In this document: positions 36,101 through 47,345 of the stretch, one piece after another
Numbering within the stretch: position 1 is the first letter of the stretch
Layout of the letters: each line of letters starts with the position of its first letter
DNA from: Rhabditoides inermis
Taxonomy: Eukaryota > Nematoda > Chromadorea > Rhabditida > Rhabditidae
DNA length: 64,000 nt
Direction of reading: 5' to 3'
Assembly: GCA_963966185.1 (NCBI GenBank)
Contig: CAWZYM010000154.1
Coordinates: 124,001-188,000 of the forward strand
Position numbers and translations under genes: made by a program
Notes under the pieces: generated by a model
Database searches by the model: none
What the model saw: the letters and a program-made list of their open reading frames with translations, nothing else
Told to the model about the DNA's origin: nothing

Positions 36101-36389
36101 ACAAGACTTTTCCCTACTTGTGTTTTAAGTCGTTTAGACCTTTTCCCTTTTCACAAAACTTTTCCCTACTTGTACTTGAAGTCGTATAGATTTTTTCCCT
36201 GTTCACAAGACTTTTCCCTACTTGTATTTGAAGTCGTATAGACCTTTTTCCTGTTCACAAGACTTTTCTCTACTTGTATTTGAAATCGTATAGACCTTTT
36301 CCCTGTTCACAAGACTTTTCACAAGACTTTTCCCTACTTGTATTTGAAGTCGTATATACCTTTTCCCTTTTCACAAGACTTTTCTCTAC
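33186..36389. repeat. HOR copy (3,204 bp) with an indel cluster
   Basis: Full-order HOR with type 1 hairpin (33890), 40-bp monomer (near 34583), CTCATCCCTGC (near 35118) and type 2 hairpin (35607). It holds many one- or two-base indels not seen in other copies, and a duplicated 51-bp monomer near 34441-34520 (CCCTTTACAAGAC). One monomer carrying TTTGTATTTG is missing near 36.11 kb compared with the neighbouring copies. Confidence 0.8.
33815..35495. other. Cluster of private small indels, probable consensus errors
   Basis: Against paralogous copies I see: loss of TTTCCCC and of one base in CACACGAC near 33820-33828; CCTGTGTCCC for CCTGTTCCC near 34582; GTCGTGTATAG for GTCGTATAG near 34708; GTCCGTAAAGAACC for GTCGTAAAGACC near 34761; CACAAGGAC near 34787; TTTTCCTAC for TTTTCCCTAC near 35329; AATTTTTTCCC near 35491. 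Such a density is not seen elsewhere in the window and looks like local sequencing or assembly error. Real mutation cannot be excluded. Confidence 0.7.
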
Positions 36390-39048
36390 TTGTATTTGAA
36401 GTCGTATAGACCTTTACCCTGTTCACAAGACTTTTCACAAGACTTTTCCCTACTTGTGTTTGAAGTCGTATATTCCTTTTCCCTGTTCACAAGACCTTTC
36501 CCTACTTGTATTTTAAGTCGTATAGACCTTTTCCCTTTTCACAAGACATTTCCCTACTTGTACTTGAAGTCGTATAGACCTTTTCCCTGTTCACAAGACT
36601 TTTCCCTACTTGTATTTGAAGTCGTATAGACCTTTTTCCTGTTCACAAGACTTTTCTCTACTTGTGTTTGAAGTCGTATAGACCTTTTCCCTGTTCACAA
36701 GACTTTTCACAAGACTTTTCCCTACTTGTATTTGAAGTCGTATATACCTTTTCTCTGTTCACAAGACTTTTCCCTACTTGTAATTGAAGTCGTATATACC
36801 TTTTCCCTGTTCACAAGACTTCTCCCTACTTGTTTTTGAAGTCGTATATACCTTTTCCTTGTTCACAAGACTTTTCCCTACTTGTACTTGAAGTCGTTTA
36901 GACCCTTTCCCTGTTCACAAGACTTTTTCCTACTTACTTGTCCTTGAAGTCGTATAGACTTTTTTCCTGTTCACAAGACTGTTCACAAGACTTTTCCCTA
37001 CTTGTATTCGAAGTCGTACAGACCTTTCCCCTGTTCACACGACTTTTCCCTACTTGTATTTGAAGTCGTACAGACCATTTCCCTGTTCACAAGACTTTTT
37101 CCTACTTTTTTTTTAAAGTAGTATAGGCCTGTTTCTGTTTACAAGACTTTTCCCTACTTCTTTTCAAGTCGTATAGATCTTTTTCCTGTTCACAAGACTT
37201 TTCCCTACTTGTATTTGAAGTCGTACAGACCTTTTCCCTGTTCACAAGACTTTTCCCTACTTATATTTGAAGTCGTATAGACCTTTTTCCTGTTCACAAG
37301 ACTGTTCACAAGACTTTTTCCTACTTGTTTTTCAAGTCGTATAGACCTTTTTCCTGTTCACAAGACTGTTCACAAGACTTTTCCCTACTTGTATTTCAAG
37401 TCGTATAGACCTTTTCCCTTTTTACAAGACTTTTCCCTATTTGTATTTGAAGTCGTATATACCTTTTTCCTGTTCACAAGACTTTTCCCTACTTGTGTTT
37501 TAAGTCGTATAGACTTTTTTCCTGTTCACAAGACTTTTCCCTATTTGTATTTGAAGTCGTATAGACCTTTTCCCTTTTTACAAGACTTTTCCCTATTTGT
37601 ATTTGAAGTCGTATATACCTTTTTCCTGTTCACAAGACTTTTCCCTACTTGTGTTTTAAGTCGTTTAGACCTTTTCCCTTTTCACAAGACTTTTCCCTAC
37701 TTGTACTTGAAGTCGTATAGACCTTTTCCCTGTTCACAAGACTTTTCCCTACTTGTATTAGAAGTCGTATAGACTTTTTTCCTGTTCACAAGACTTTTCC
37801 CTACTTGTATTTGAAGTCGTATAGACCTTTTCCCTTTTTACAAGACTTTTCCCTATTTGTATTTGAAGTCGTATATACCTTTTCCCTGTTCACAAGACTT
37901 TTCCCTACTTGTGTTTTAAGTCGTTTAGACCTTTTCCCTTTTCACAAGACTTTTCCCTACTTGTACTTGAAGTCGTATAGACCTTTTCCCTGTTCACAAG
38001 ACTTTTCCCTACTTGTATTTGAAGTCGTATAGACCTTTTTCCTGTTCACAAGACTTTTCTCTACTTGTATTTGAAATCGTATAGACCTTTTCCCTTTTTA
38101 CAAGACTTTTCCCTATTTGTATTTGAAGTCGTATATACCTTTTCCCTGTTCACAAGACTTTTCCCTACTTGTGTTTTAAGTCGTTTAGACCTTTTCCCTG
38201 TTCACAAGACTTTTCCCTACTTGTATTTGAAGTCGTATATACCTTTTCCCTTTTCACAAGACTTTTCTCTACTTGTATTTGAAGTCGTATAGACCTTTTC
38301 CCTGTTCACAAGACTTTTCACAAGACTTTTCCCTACTTGTATTTGAAGTCGTATATACCTTTTCCCTGTTCACAAGACTTTACCCTACTTGTATTTTAAG
38401 TCGTATATACCTTTTCCCTTTTCACAAGACTTTTCCCTACTTGTACTTGAAGTCGTATAGACCTTTTCCCTGTTCACAAGACTGTTCACAAGACTTTTCC
38501 CTACTTATATTTGAAGTCGTTTAGACCTTTTTCCTGTTCACAAGACTGTTCACAAGACTTTTCCCTACTTGTATTTGAAGTCGTATAGACCTTTTCCCTG
38601 TTCACAAGATTTTTCCCTACTTGTAATTGAAGTCGTATATACCTTTTCCCTGTTCACAAGACTTCTCCCTACTTGTTTTTGAAGTCGTATAGACCTTTTC
38701 CCTGTTCACAAGACTTTTCCCTACTTGTAATTGAAGTCGTATATACCTTTTCCCTGTTCACAAGACTTTTCCCTACTTGTGTTTTAAGTCGTTTAGACCT
38801 TTTCCCTTTTCACAAGACTTTTCCCTACTTGTACTTGAAGTCGTATAGATTTTTTCCCTGTTCACAAGACTTTTCCCTACTTGTATTTGAAGTCGTATAG
38901 ACCTTTTTCCTGTTCACAAGACTTTTCTCTACTTGAATTTGAAATCGTATAGACCTTTTCCCTGTTCACAAGACTTTTCACAAGACTTTTCCCTACTTGT
39001 ATTTGAAGTCGTATATACCTTTTCCCTTTTCACAAGACTTTTCTCTAC
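36390..39048. repeat. First short-type HOR (2,659 bp)
   Basis: After the type 1 hairpin (37102, T9/A3 form) this copy goes straight to TTTTTCAAGTCG and TATTTCAAGTCG monomers and then to repeated CCCTTTTTACAAGAC / TTTGTATTTG pairs (37.4-37.9 kb). It skips the 40-bp, CCCGGTTC, CTCATCCCTGC and type 2 hairpin monomers. This is the structure that dominates after 42 kb. Confidence 0.78.
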
Positions 39049-40460
39049 TTGTATTTGAAGTCGTATAGACCTTTACCCTGTTCACAAGACTTTTCACAAG
39101 ACTTTTCCCTACTTGTATTTGAAGTCGTATATTCCTTTTCCCTGTTCACAAGACCTTTCCCTACTTGTATTTTAAGTCGTATAGACCTTTCCCCTTTTCA
39201 CAAGACTTTTCCCTACTTGTATTTGAAGTCGTATAGACCTTTTTCCTGTTCACAAGACTTTTCTCTACTTGTGTTTGAAGTCGTATAGACCTTTTCCCTG
39301 TTCACAAGACTTTTCACAAGACTTTTCCCTACTTGTATTTGAAGTCGTATATACCTTTTCCCTGTTCACAAGACTTTTCCCTACTTGTAATTGAAGTCGT
39401 ATATACCTTTTCCCTGTTCACAAGACTTCTCCCTACTTGTTTTTGAAGTCGTATATACCTTTTCCCTGTTCACAAGACTTTTCCCTACTTGTACTTGAAG
39501 TCGTTTAGACCCTTTCCCTGTTCACAAGACTTTTTCCTACTTACTTGTCCTTGAAGTCGTATAGACTTTTTTCCTGTTCACAAGACTGTTCACAAGACTT
39601 TTCCCTACTTGTATTCGAAGTCGTACAGACCTTTCCCCTGTTCACACGACTTTTCCCTACTTGTATTTGAAGTCGTACAGACCATTTCCCTGTTCACAAG
39701 ACTTTTTCCTACTTTTTTTTAAAAGTAGTATAGGCCTGTTTCTGTTTACAAGACTTTTCCCTACTTTTTTTTCAAGTCGTATAGACCTTTTCCCTGTTCA
39801 CAAGACTTTTCCCTACTTGTATTTGAAGTCGTACAGACCATTTCCATGTTCACAAGACTTTTCCCTACTTGTATTTGAAGTCGTACAGACCTTTTTCCTC
39901 TTCACAAGACTGTTCACAAGACTTTTCCCTACTTATATTTGAAGTCGTATAGACCTTTTCCCTGTTTACAAGACTTTTCCCTACTTATATTTGAAGTCGT
40001 ACAGACCTTTTTCCTGTTCACAAGACTGTTCACAAGACTTTTTCCTACTTGTATTTCAAGTCGTATAGACCTTTTTCCTGTTCACAAGACTCTTCACAAG
40101 ACTTTTCCCTACTTGTATTTCAAGTCGTATAGACCTTTTCCCTTTTCACAAGACTTTTCCCTACTTGTATTAGAAGTCGTATAGACTTTTTTCCTGTTCA
40201 CAAGACTTTTCCCTACTTGTATTTGAAGTCGTATAGACCTTTTCCCTTTTTACAAGACTTTTCCCTACTTGTGTTTGAAGTCGTATATACCTTTTCCCTG
40301 TTCACAAGACTTTTCCCTACTTTTATTTGAAGTCGTATAGACCTTTTTCCTGTTCCCTACTTGTTTTTGAAGTCGTATAGACCTTTTCCCTGTTCACAAG
40401 ACTTTTATCTATTTATATTTGAAGTCGTATAGACTATTTTCCTGTTCACAAGACTGTTCA
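37742..40460. repeat. 2.7-kb mosaic block, copy C
   Basis: Third copy of the block seen at 8.9-11.6 and 20.8-23.5 kb, at offset about 16,940 from copy B. It starts near 37742, at the TTAGAAGTCG monomer, where the upstream sequence differs from copy B. It ends near 40460 at the TACGTG monomer. Private changes include CTTGAATTTG near 38934 and CTTTTTTTTCAAG near 39765. Confidence 0.75.
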
Positions 40461-42280
40461 CAAGACCTTTCCCTACGTGTACTTGAAGTCGTATAGACCT
40501 TTTCCCTTTTCACAAGACTTTTCCCTACTTGTACTTGAAGTCGTAAAGACCTTTTCCCTGTTCACAAGACTTTTCCCTACTTATGTTTGAAGTCGTATAG
40601 ACCTTTTTCCCGGTTCACAAGACTTTTCACAAGACGTTTCCCTACTTGTATTTGAAGTCGTAAATACCTTTTTCCTGTTCACAAGACTTTTCCCTATTTG
40701 TATTAGAAGTCGTGTAGACCTTTTTTCTGTTCACAAGACTTTTCCCTACTTGTATTTGAAGTCGTATAGACCTTTTCCCTTTTCACAAGACTTTTCCCTA
40801 CTTGTACTTGAAGTCGTATAGACCTTTTCCCTGTTCACAAGACTTTTCCCTACTTCTATTTGGAGTCGTATAGACCTTTTTCCTGTTCACAAGACTCATA
40901 CCTGCTTGTATTTAAAGTCGTATAGACCTTTTTCCTGTTCACAAGACTTTTCTCTACTTGTATTTGAAGTCGTATAGACCTTTTCCCTGTTCACAAGACT
41001 TTTCACAAGACTTTTCCTTACTTGTATTTGAAGTCGTATATACCTTTGCCCTGTTCACAAGACCTTTCCCTACTTGTAGTTTAAGTCATATAGACCTTTT
41101 CCCTTTTCACAAGACTTTTCCCTACTTGTACTTGAAGTCGTATAGACCTTTTCCCTGTTCACAAGACTTTTCCCTACTTGTATTGGAAGTCGTATAGACC
41201 TTTTTCCTGTTCACAAGACTTTTCTCTACTTGTATTTGAAGTCGTATAGACCTTTTCCCTGTTCACAAGACTTTTCTCAAGACTTTTCCCTACTTGTATT
41301 TGAAGTCGTATATACCTTTTCCCTGTTCACAAAATTTTTCCCTACTTTTTTTTTTAAGTCCTATAGACCTTTTCCCTTTTCACAAGACTTTTCCCTACTT
41401 GTATTCGAAGTCGTACAGACCATTTCCCTGTTCACAAGACTTTTTCCTACTTTTTTTTAAAGTAGTATAAGCCTGTTTCTGTTTACAAGACTTTTCCCTA
41501 CTTCTTTTCAAGTAAGTCGTATAGACCTTTTTCCTGTTCACAAGACTTTTCCCTACTTTTATTTGAAGTCGTACAGACCTTTTCCCTCTTCACAAGACTG
41601 TTCACAAGACTTTTCCCTACTTATATTTGAAGTCGTATAGACCTTTTCCCTGTTCACAAGACTTTTCCCTACTTATTTTTGAAGTCGTATAGACCTTTTT
41701 CCTGTTCACAAGACTGTTCACAAGACTTTTTCCTACTTGTTTTTCAAGTCGTATAGACCTTTTTCCTGTTCACAAGACTGTTCACAAGACTTTTCCCTAC
41801 TTGTATTTCAAGTCGTATAGACCTTTTCCCTTTTCACAAGACTTTTCCCTACTTGTATTAGAAGTCGTATAGACTTTTTTCCTGTTCACAAGACTTTTCC
41901 CTACTTGTATTTGAAGTCGTATAGACCTTTTCCCTTTTTACAAGACTTTTCCCTATTTGTATTTGAAGTCGTATATACCTTTTCCCTGTTCACAAGACTT
42001 TTCCCTACTTGTGTTTTAAGTCGTTTAGACCTTTTCCCTTTTCACAAAACTTTTCCCTACTTGTACTTGAAGTCGTATAGATTTTTACCCTGTTCACAAG
42101 ACTTTTCCCTACTTGTATTTGAAGTCGTATAGACCTTTTTCCTGTTCACAAGACTTTTCTCTACTTGTATTTGAAATCGTATAGACCTTTTCCCTGTTCA
42201 CAAGACTTTTCACAAGACTTTTCCCTACTTGTATTTGAAGTCGTATATACCTTTTCCCTTTTCACAAGACTTTTCTCTAC
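39049..42280. repeat. Last full-type HOR (3,232 bp)
   Basis: This copy keeps the long marker order: 40-bp monomer near 40351, CCCGGTTC near 40610, CTCATACCTGC near 40896 (one base changed from CTCATCCCTGC), and type 2 hairpin at 41447. The AAAATTTT cluster near 41334 is followed by CTACTTTTTTTTTTAAG, which lacks the usual G before the T run. To the right of this copy the left-type markers disappear. Confidence 0.8.
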
Positions 42281-45200
42281 TTGTATTTGAAGTCGTATAG
42301 ACCTTTACCCTGTTCACAAGACTTTTCACAAGACTTTTCCCTACTTGTATTTGAAGTCGTATATTCCTTTTCCCTGTTCACAAGACCTTTCCCTACTTGT
42401 ATTTTAAGTCGTATAGACCTTTTCCCTTTTCACAAGACATTTCCCTACTTGTACTTGAAGTCGTATAGACCTTTTCCCTGTTCACAAGACTTTTCCCTAC
42501 TTGTATTTGAAGTCGTATAGACCTTTTTCCTGTTCACAAGACTTTTCTCTACTTGTGTTTGAAGTCGTATAGACCTTTTCCCTGTTCACAAGACTTTTCA
42601 CAAGACTTTTCCCTACTTGTATTTGAAGTCGTATATACCTTTTCCCTGTTCACAAGACTTTTCCCTACTTGTAATTGAAGTCGTATATACCTTTTCCCTG
42701 TTCACAAGACTTCTCCCTACTTGTTTTTGAAGTCGTATATACCTTTTCCCTGTTCACAAGACTTTTCCCTACTTGTACTTGAAGTCGTTTAGACCCTTTC
42801 CCTGTTCACAAGACTTTTTCCTACTTACTTGTCCTTGAAGTCGTATAGACTTTTTTCCTGTTCACAAGACTGTTCACAAGACTTTTCCCTACTTGTATTC
42901 GAAGTCGTACAGACCTTTCCCCTGTTCACACGACTTTTCCCTACTTGTATTTGAAGTCGTACAGACCATTTCCCTGTTCACAAGACTTTTTCCTACTTTT
43001 TTTTAAAAGTAGTATAGGCCTGTTTCTGTTTACAAGACTTTTCCCTACTTCTTTTCAAGTCGTATAGATCTTTTTCCTGTTCACAAGACTTTTCCCTACT
43101 TGTATTTGAAATCGTACAGACCTTTTCCCTGTTCACAAGACTTTTCCCTACTTATATTTGAAGTCGTATAGACCTTTTTCCTGTTCACAAGACTGTTCAC
43201 AAGACTTTTTCCTACTTGTTTTTCAAGTCGTATAGATCTTTTTCCTGTTCACAAGACTGTTCACAAGACTTTTCCCTACTTGTATTTCAAGTCGTATAGA
43301 CCTTTTCCCTTTTTACAAGACTTTTCCCTATTTGTATTTGAAGTCGTATATACCTTTTTCCTGTTCACAAGACTTTTCCCTACTTGTGTTTTAAGTCGTA
43401 TAGACTTTTTTCCTGTTCACAAGACTTTTCCCTATTTGTATTTGAAGTCGTATAGACCTTTTCCCTTTTTACAAGACTTTTCCCTATTTGTATTTGAAGT
43501 CGTATATACCTTTTTCCTGTTCACAAGACTTTTCCCTACTTGTGTTTTAAGTCGTTTAGACCTTTTCCCTTTTCACAAGACTTTTCCCTACTTGTATTAG
43601 AAGTCGTATAGACTTTTTTCCTGTTCACAAGACTTTTCCCTATTTGTATTTGAAGTCGTATAGACCTTTTCCCTTTTTACAAGACTTTTCCCTATTTGTA
43701 TTTGAAGTCGTATATACCTTTTTCCTGTTCACAAGACTTTTCCCTACTTGTGTTTTAAGTCGTTTAGACCTTTTCCCTTTTCACAAGACTTTTCCCTACT
43801 TGTACTTGAAGTCGTATAGACCTTTTCCCTGTTCACAAGACTTTTCCCTACTTGTATTAGAAGTCGTATAGACTTTTTTCCTGTTCACAAGACTTTTCCC
43901 TACTTGTATTTTAAGTCGTATAGATCTTTTCCCTTTTTACAAGACTTTTCCCTATTTGTATTTGAAGTCGTATATACCTTTTCCCTGTTCACAAGACTTT
44001 TCCCTACTTGTGTTTTAAGTCGTTTAGACCTTTTCCCTTTTCACAAGACTTTTCCCTACTTGTACTTGAAGTCGTATAGACCTTTTCCCTGTTCACAAGA
44101 CTTTTCCCTACTTGTATTTGAAGTCGTATAGACCTTTTTCCTGTTCACAAGACTTTTCTCTACTTGTATTTGAAATCGTATAGACCTTTTCCCTGTTCAC
44201 AAGACTTTTCACAAGACTTTTCCCTACTTGTATTTGAAGTCGTATATACCTTTTCCCTTTTCACAAGACTTTTCTCTACTTGTATTTGAAGTCGTATAGA
44301 CCTTTTCCCTGTTCACAAGACTTTTCACAAGACTTTTCCCTACTTGTATTTGAAGTCGTATATACCTTTTCCCTGTTCACAAGACTTTACCCTACTTGTA
44401 TTTTAAGTCGTATATACCTTTTCCCTTTTCACAAGACTTTTCCCTACTTGTACTTGAAGTCGTATAGACCTTTTCCCTGTTCACAAGACTGTTCACAAGA
44501 CTTTTCCCTACTTATATTTGAAGTCGTTTAGACCTTTTTCCTGTTCACAAGACTGTTCACAAGACTTTTCCCTACTTGTATTTGAAGTCGTATAGACCTT
44601 TTCCCTGTTCACAAGACTTTTCCCTACTTGTAATTGAAGTCGTATATACCTTGTATTTGAAGTCGTATATACCTTTTCCCTGTTCACAAGACTTTTCCCT
44701 ACTTGTGTTTTAAGTCGTTTAGACCTTTTCCCTTTTCACAAAACTTTTCCCTACTTGTACTTGAAGTCGTATAGATTTTTACCCTGTTCACAAGACTTTT
44801 CCCTACTTGTATTTGAAGTCGTATAGACCTTTTTCCTGTTCACAAGACTTTTCTCTACTTGTATTTGAAATCGTATAGACCTTTTCCCTGTTCACAAGAC
44901 TTTTCACAAGACTTTTCCCTACTTGTATTTGAAGTCGTATATACCTTTTCCCTTTTCACAAGACTTTTCTCTACTTGTATTTGAAGTCGTATAGACCTTT
45001 ACCCTGTTCACAAGACTTTTCACAAGACTTTTCCCTACTTGTATTTGAAGTCGTATATTCCTTTTCCCTGTTCACAAGACCTTTCCCTAATTGTATTTTA
45101 AGTCGTATAGACCTTTTCCCTTTTCACAAGACATTTCCCTACTTGTACTTGAAGTCGTATAGACCTTTTCCCTGTTCACAAGACTTTTCCCTACTTGTAT

Positions 45201-47345
45201 TTGAAGTCGTATAGACCTTTTTCCTGTTCACAAGACTTTTCTCTACTTGTGTTTGAAGTCGTATAGACCTTTTCCCTGTTCACAAGACTTTTCACAAGAC
45301 TTTTCCCTACTTGTATTTGAAGTCGTATATACCTTTTCCCTGTTCACAAGACTTTTCCCTACTTGTAATTGAAGTCGTATATACCTTTTCCCTGTTCACA
45401 AGACTTCTCCCTACTTGTTTTTGAAGTCGTATATACCTTTTCCCTGTTCACAAGACTTTTCCCTACTTGTACTTGAAGTCGTTTAGACCCTTTCCCTGTT
45501 CACAAGACTTTTTCCTACTTACTTGTCCTTGAAGTCGTATAGACTTTTTTCCTGTTCACAAGACTGTTCACAAGACTTTTCCCTACTTGTATTCGAAGTC
45601 GTACAGACCTTTCCCCTGTTCACACGACTTTTCCCTACTTGTATTTGAAGTCGTACAGACCATTTCCCTGTTCACAAGACTTTTTCCTACTTTTTTTTAA
45701 AAGTAGTATAGGCCTGTTTCTGTTTACAAGACTTTTCCCTACTTCTTTTCAAGTCGTATAGATCTTTTTCCTGTTCACAAGACTTTTCCCTACTTGTATT
45801 TGAAATCGTACAGACCTTTTCCCTGTTCACAAGACTTTTCCCTACTTATATTTGAAGTCGTATAGACCTTTTTCCTGTTCACAAGACTGTTCACAAGACT
45901 TTTTCCTACTTGTTTTTCAAGTCGTATAGATCTTTTTCCTGTTCACAAGACTGTTCACAAGACTTTTCCCTACTTGTATTTCAAGTCGTATAGACCTTTT
46001 CCCTTTTTACAAGACTTTTCCCTATTTGTATTTGAAGTCGTATATACCTTTTTCCTGTTCACAAGACTTTTCCCTACTTGTGTTTTAAGTCGTATAGACT
46101 TTTTTCCTGTTCACAAGACTTTTCCCTATTTGTATTTGAAGTCGTATAGACCTTTTCCCTTTTTACAAGACTTTTCCCTATTTGTATTTGAAGTCGTATA
46201 TACCTTTTTCCTGTTCACAAGACTTTTCCCTACTTGTGTTTTAAGTCGTTTAGACCTTTTCCCTTTTCACAAGACTTTTCCCTACTTGTATTAGAAGTCG
46301 TATAGACTTTTTTCCTGTTCACAAGACTTTTCCCTATTTGTATTTGAAGTCGTATAGACCTTTTCCCTTTTTACAAGACTTTTCCCTATTTGTATTTGAA
46401 GTCGTATATACCTTTTTCCTGTTCACAAGACTTTTCCCTACTTGTGTTTTAAGTCGTTTAGACCTTTTCCCTTTTCACAAGACTTTTCCCTACTTGTACT
46501 TGAAGTCGTATAGACCTTTTCCCTGTTCACAAGACTTTTCCCTACTTGTATTAGAAGTCGTATAGACTTTTTTCCTGTTCACAAGACTTTTCCCTACTTG
46601 TATTTTAAGTCGTATAGATCTTTTCCCTTTTTACAAGACTTTTCCCTATTTGTATTTGAAGTCGTATATACCTTTTCCCTGTTCACAAGACTTTTCCCTA
46701 CTTGTGTTTTAAGTCGTTTAGACCTTTTCCCTTTTCACAAGACTTTTCCCTACTTGTACTTGAAGTCGTATAGACCTTTTCCCTGTTCACAAGACTTTTC
46801 CCTACTTGTATTTGAAGTCGTATAGACCTTTTTCCTGTTCACAAGACTTTTCTCTACTTGTATTTGAAATCGTATAGACCTTTTCCCTGTTCACAAGACT
46901 TTTCACAAGACTTTTCCCTACTTGTATTTGAAGTCGTATATACCTTTTCCCTTTTCACAAGACTTTTCTCTACTTGTATTTGAAGTCGTATAGACCTTTT
47001 CCCTGTTCACAAGACTTTTCACAAGACTTTTCCCTACTTGTATTTGAAGTCGTATATACCTTTTCCCTGTTCACAAGACTTTACCCTACTTGTATTTTAA
47101 GTCGTATATACCTTTTCCCTTTTCACAAGACTTTTCCCTACTTGTACTTGAAGTCGTATAGACCTTTTCCCTGTTCACAAGACTGTTCACAAGACTTTTC
47201 CCTACTTATATTTGAAGTCGTTTAGACCTTTTTCCTGTTCACAAGACTGTTCACAAGACTTTTCCCTACTTGTATTTGAAGTCGTATAGACCTTTTCCCT
47301 GTTCACAAGACTTTTCCCTACTTGTAATTGAAGTCGTATATACCT
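41958..47345. repeat. 2,694-bp tandem duplication (two copies)
   Basis: About 41958-44651 is repeated at 44652-47345. Type 1 hairpins (42993 and 45687) and the TTTACCCTG marker monomers (42281 and 44975) keep the 2,694-bp offset. The second copy has a private CCCTAATTG near 45087. The junction at about 44652 is marked by a truncated monomer. Confidence 0.84.
44632..44673. other. Truncated monomer at a duplication breakpoint
   Basis: AATTGAAGTCGTATATACC runs through TT directly into GTATTTGAAGTCGTATATACC, so only about 21 bp separate two GAAGTCG cores that are normally 52 bp apart. About 31 bp are lost. This is an out-of-register join, unlike most junctions here, and it sits exactly at the 2,694-bp duplication boundary. 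Confidence 0.83.
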
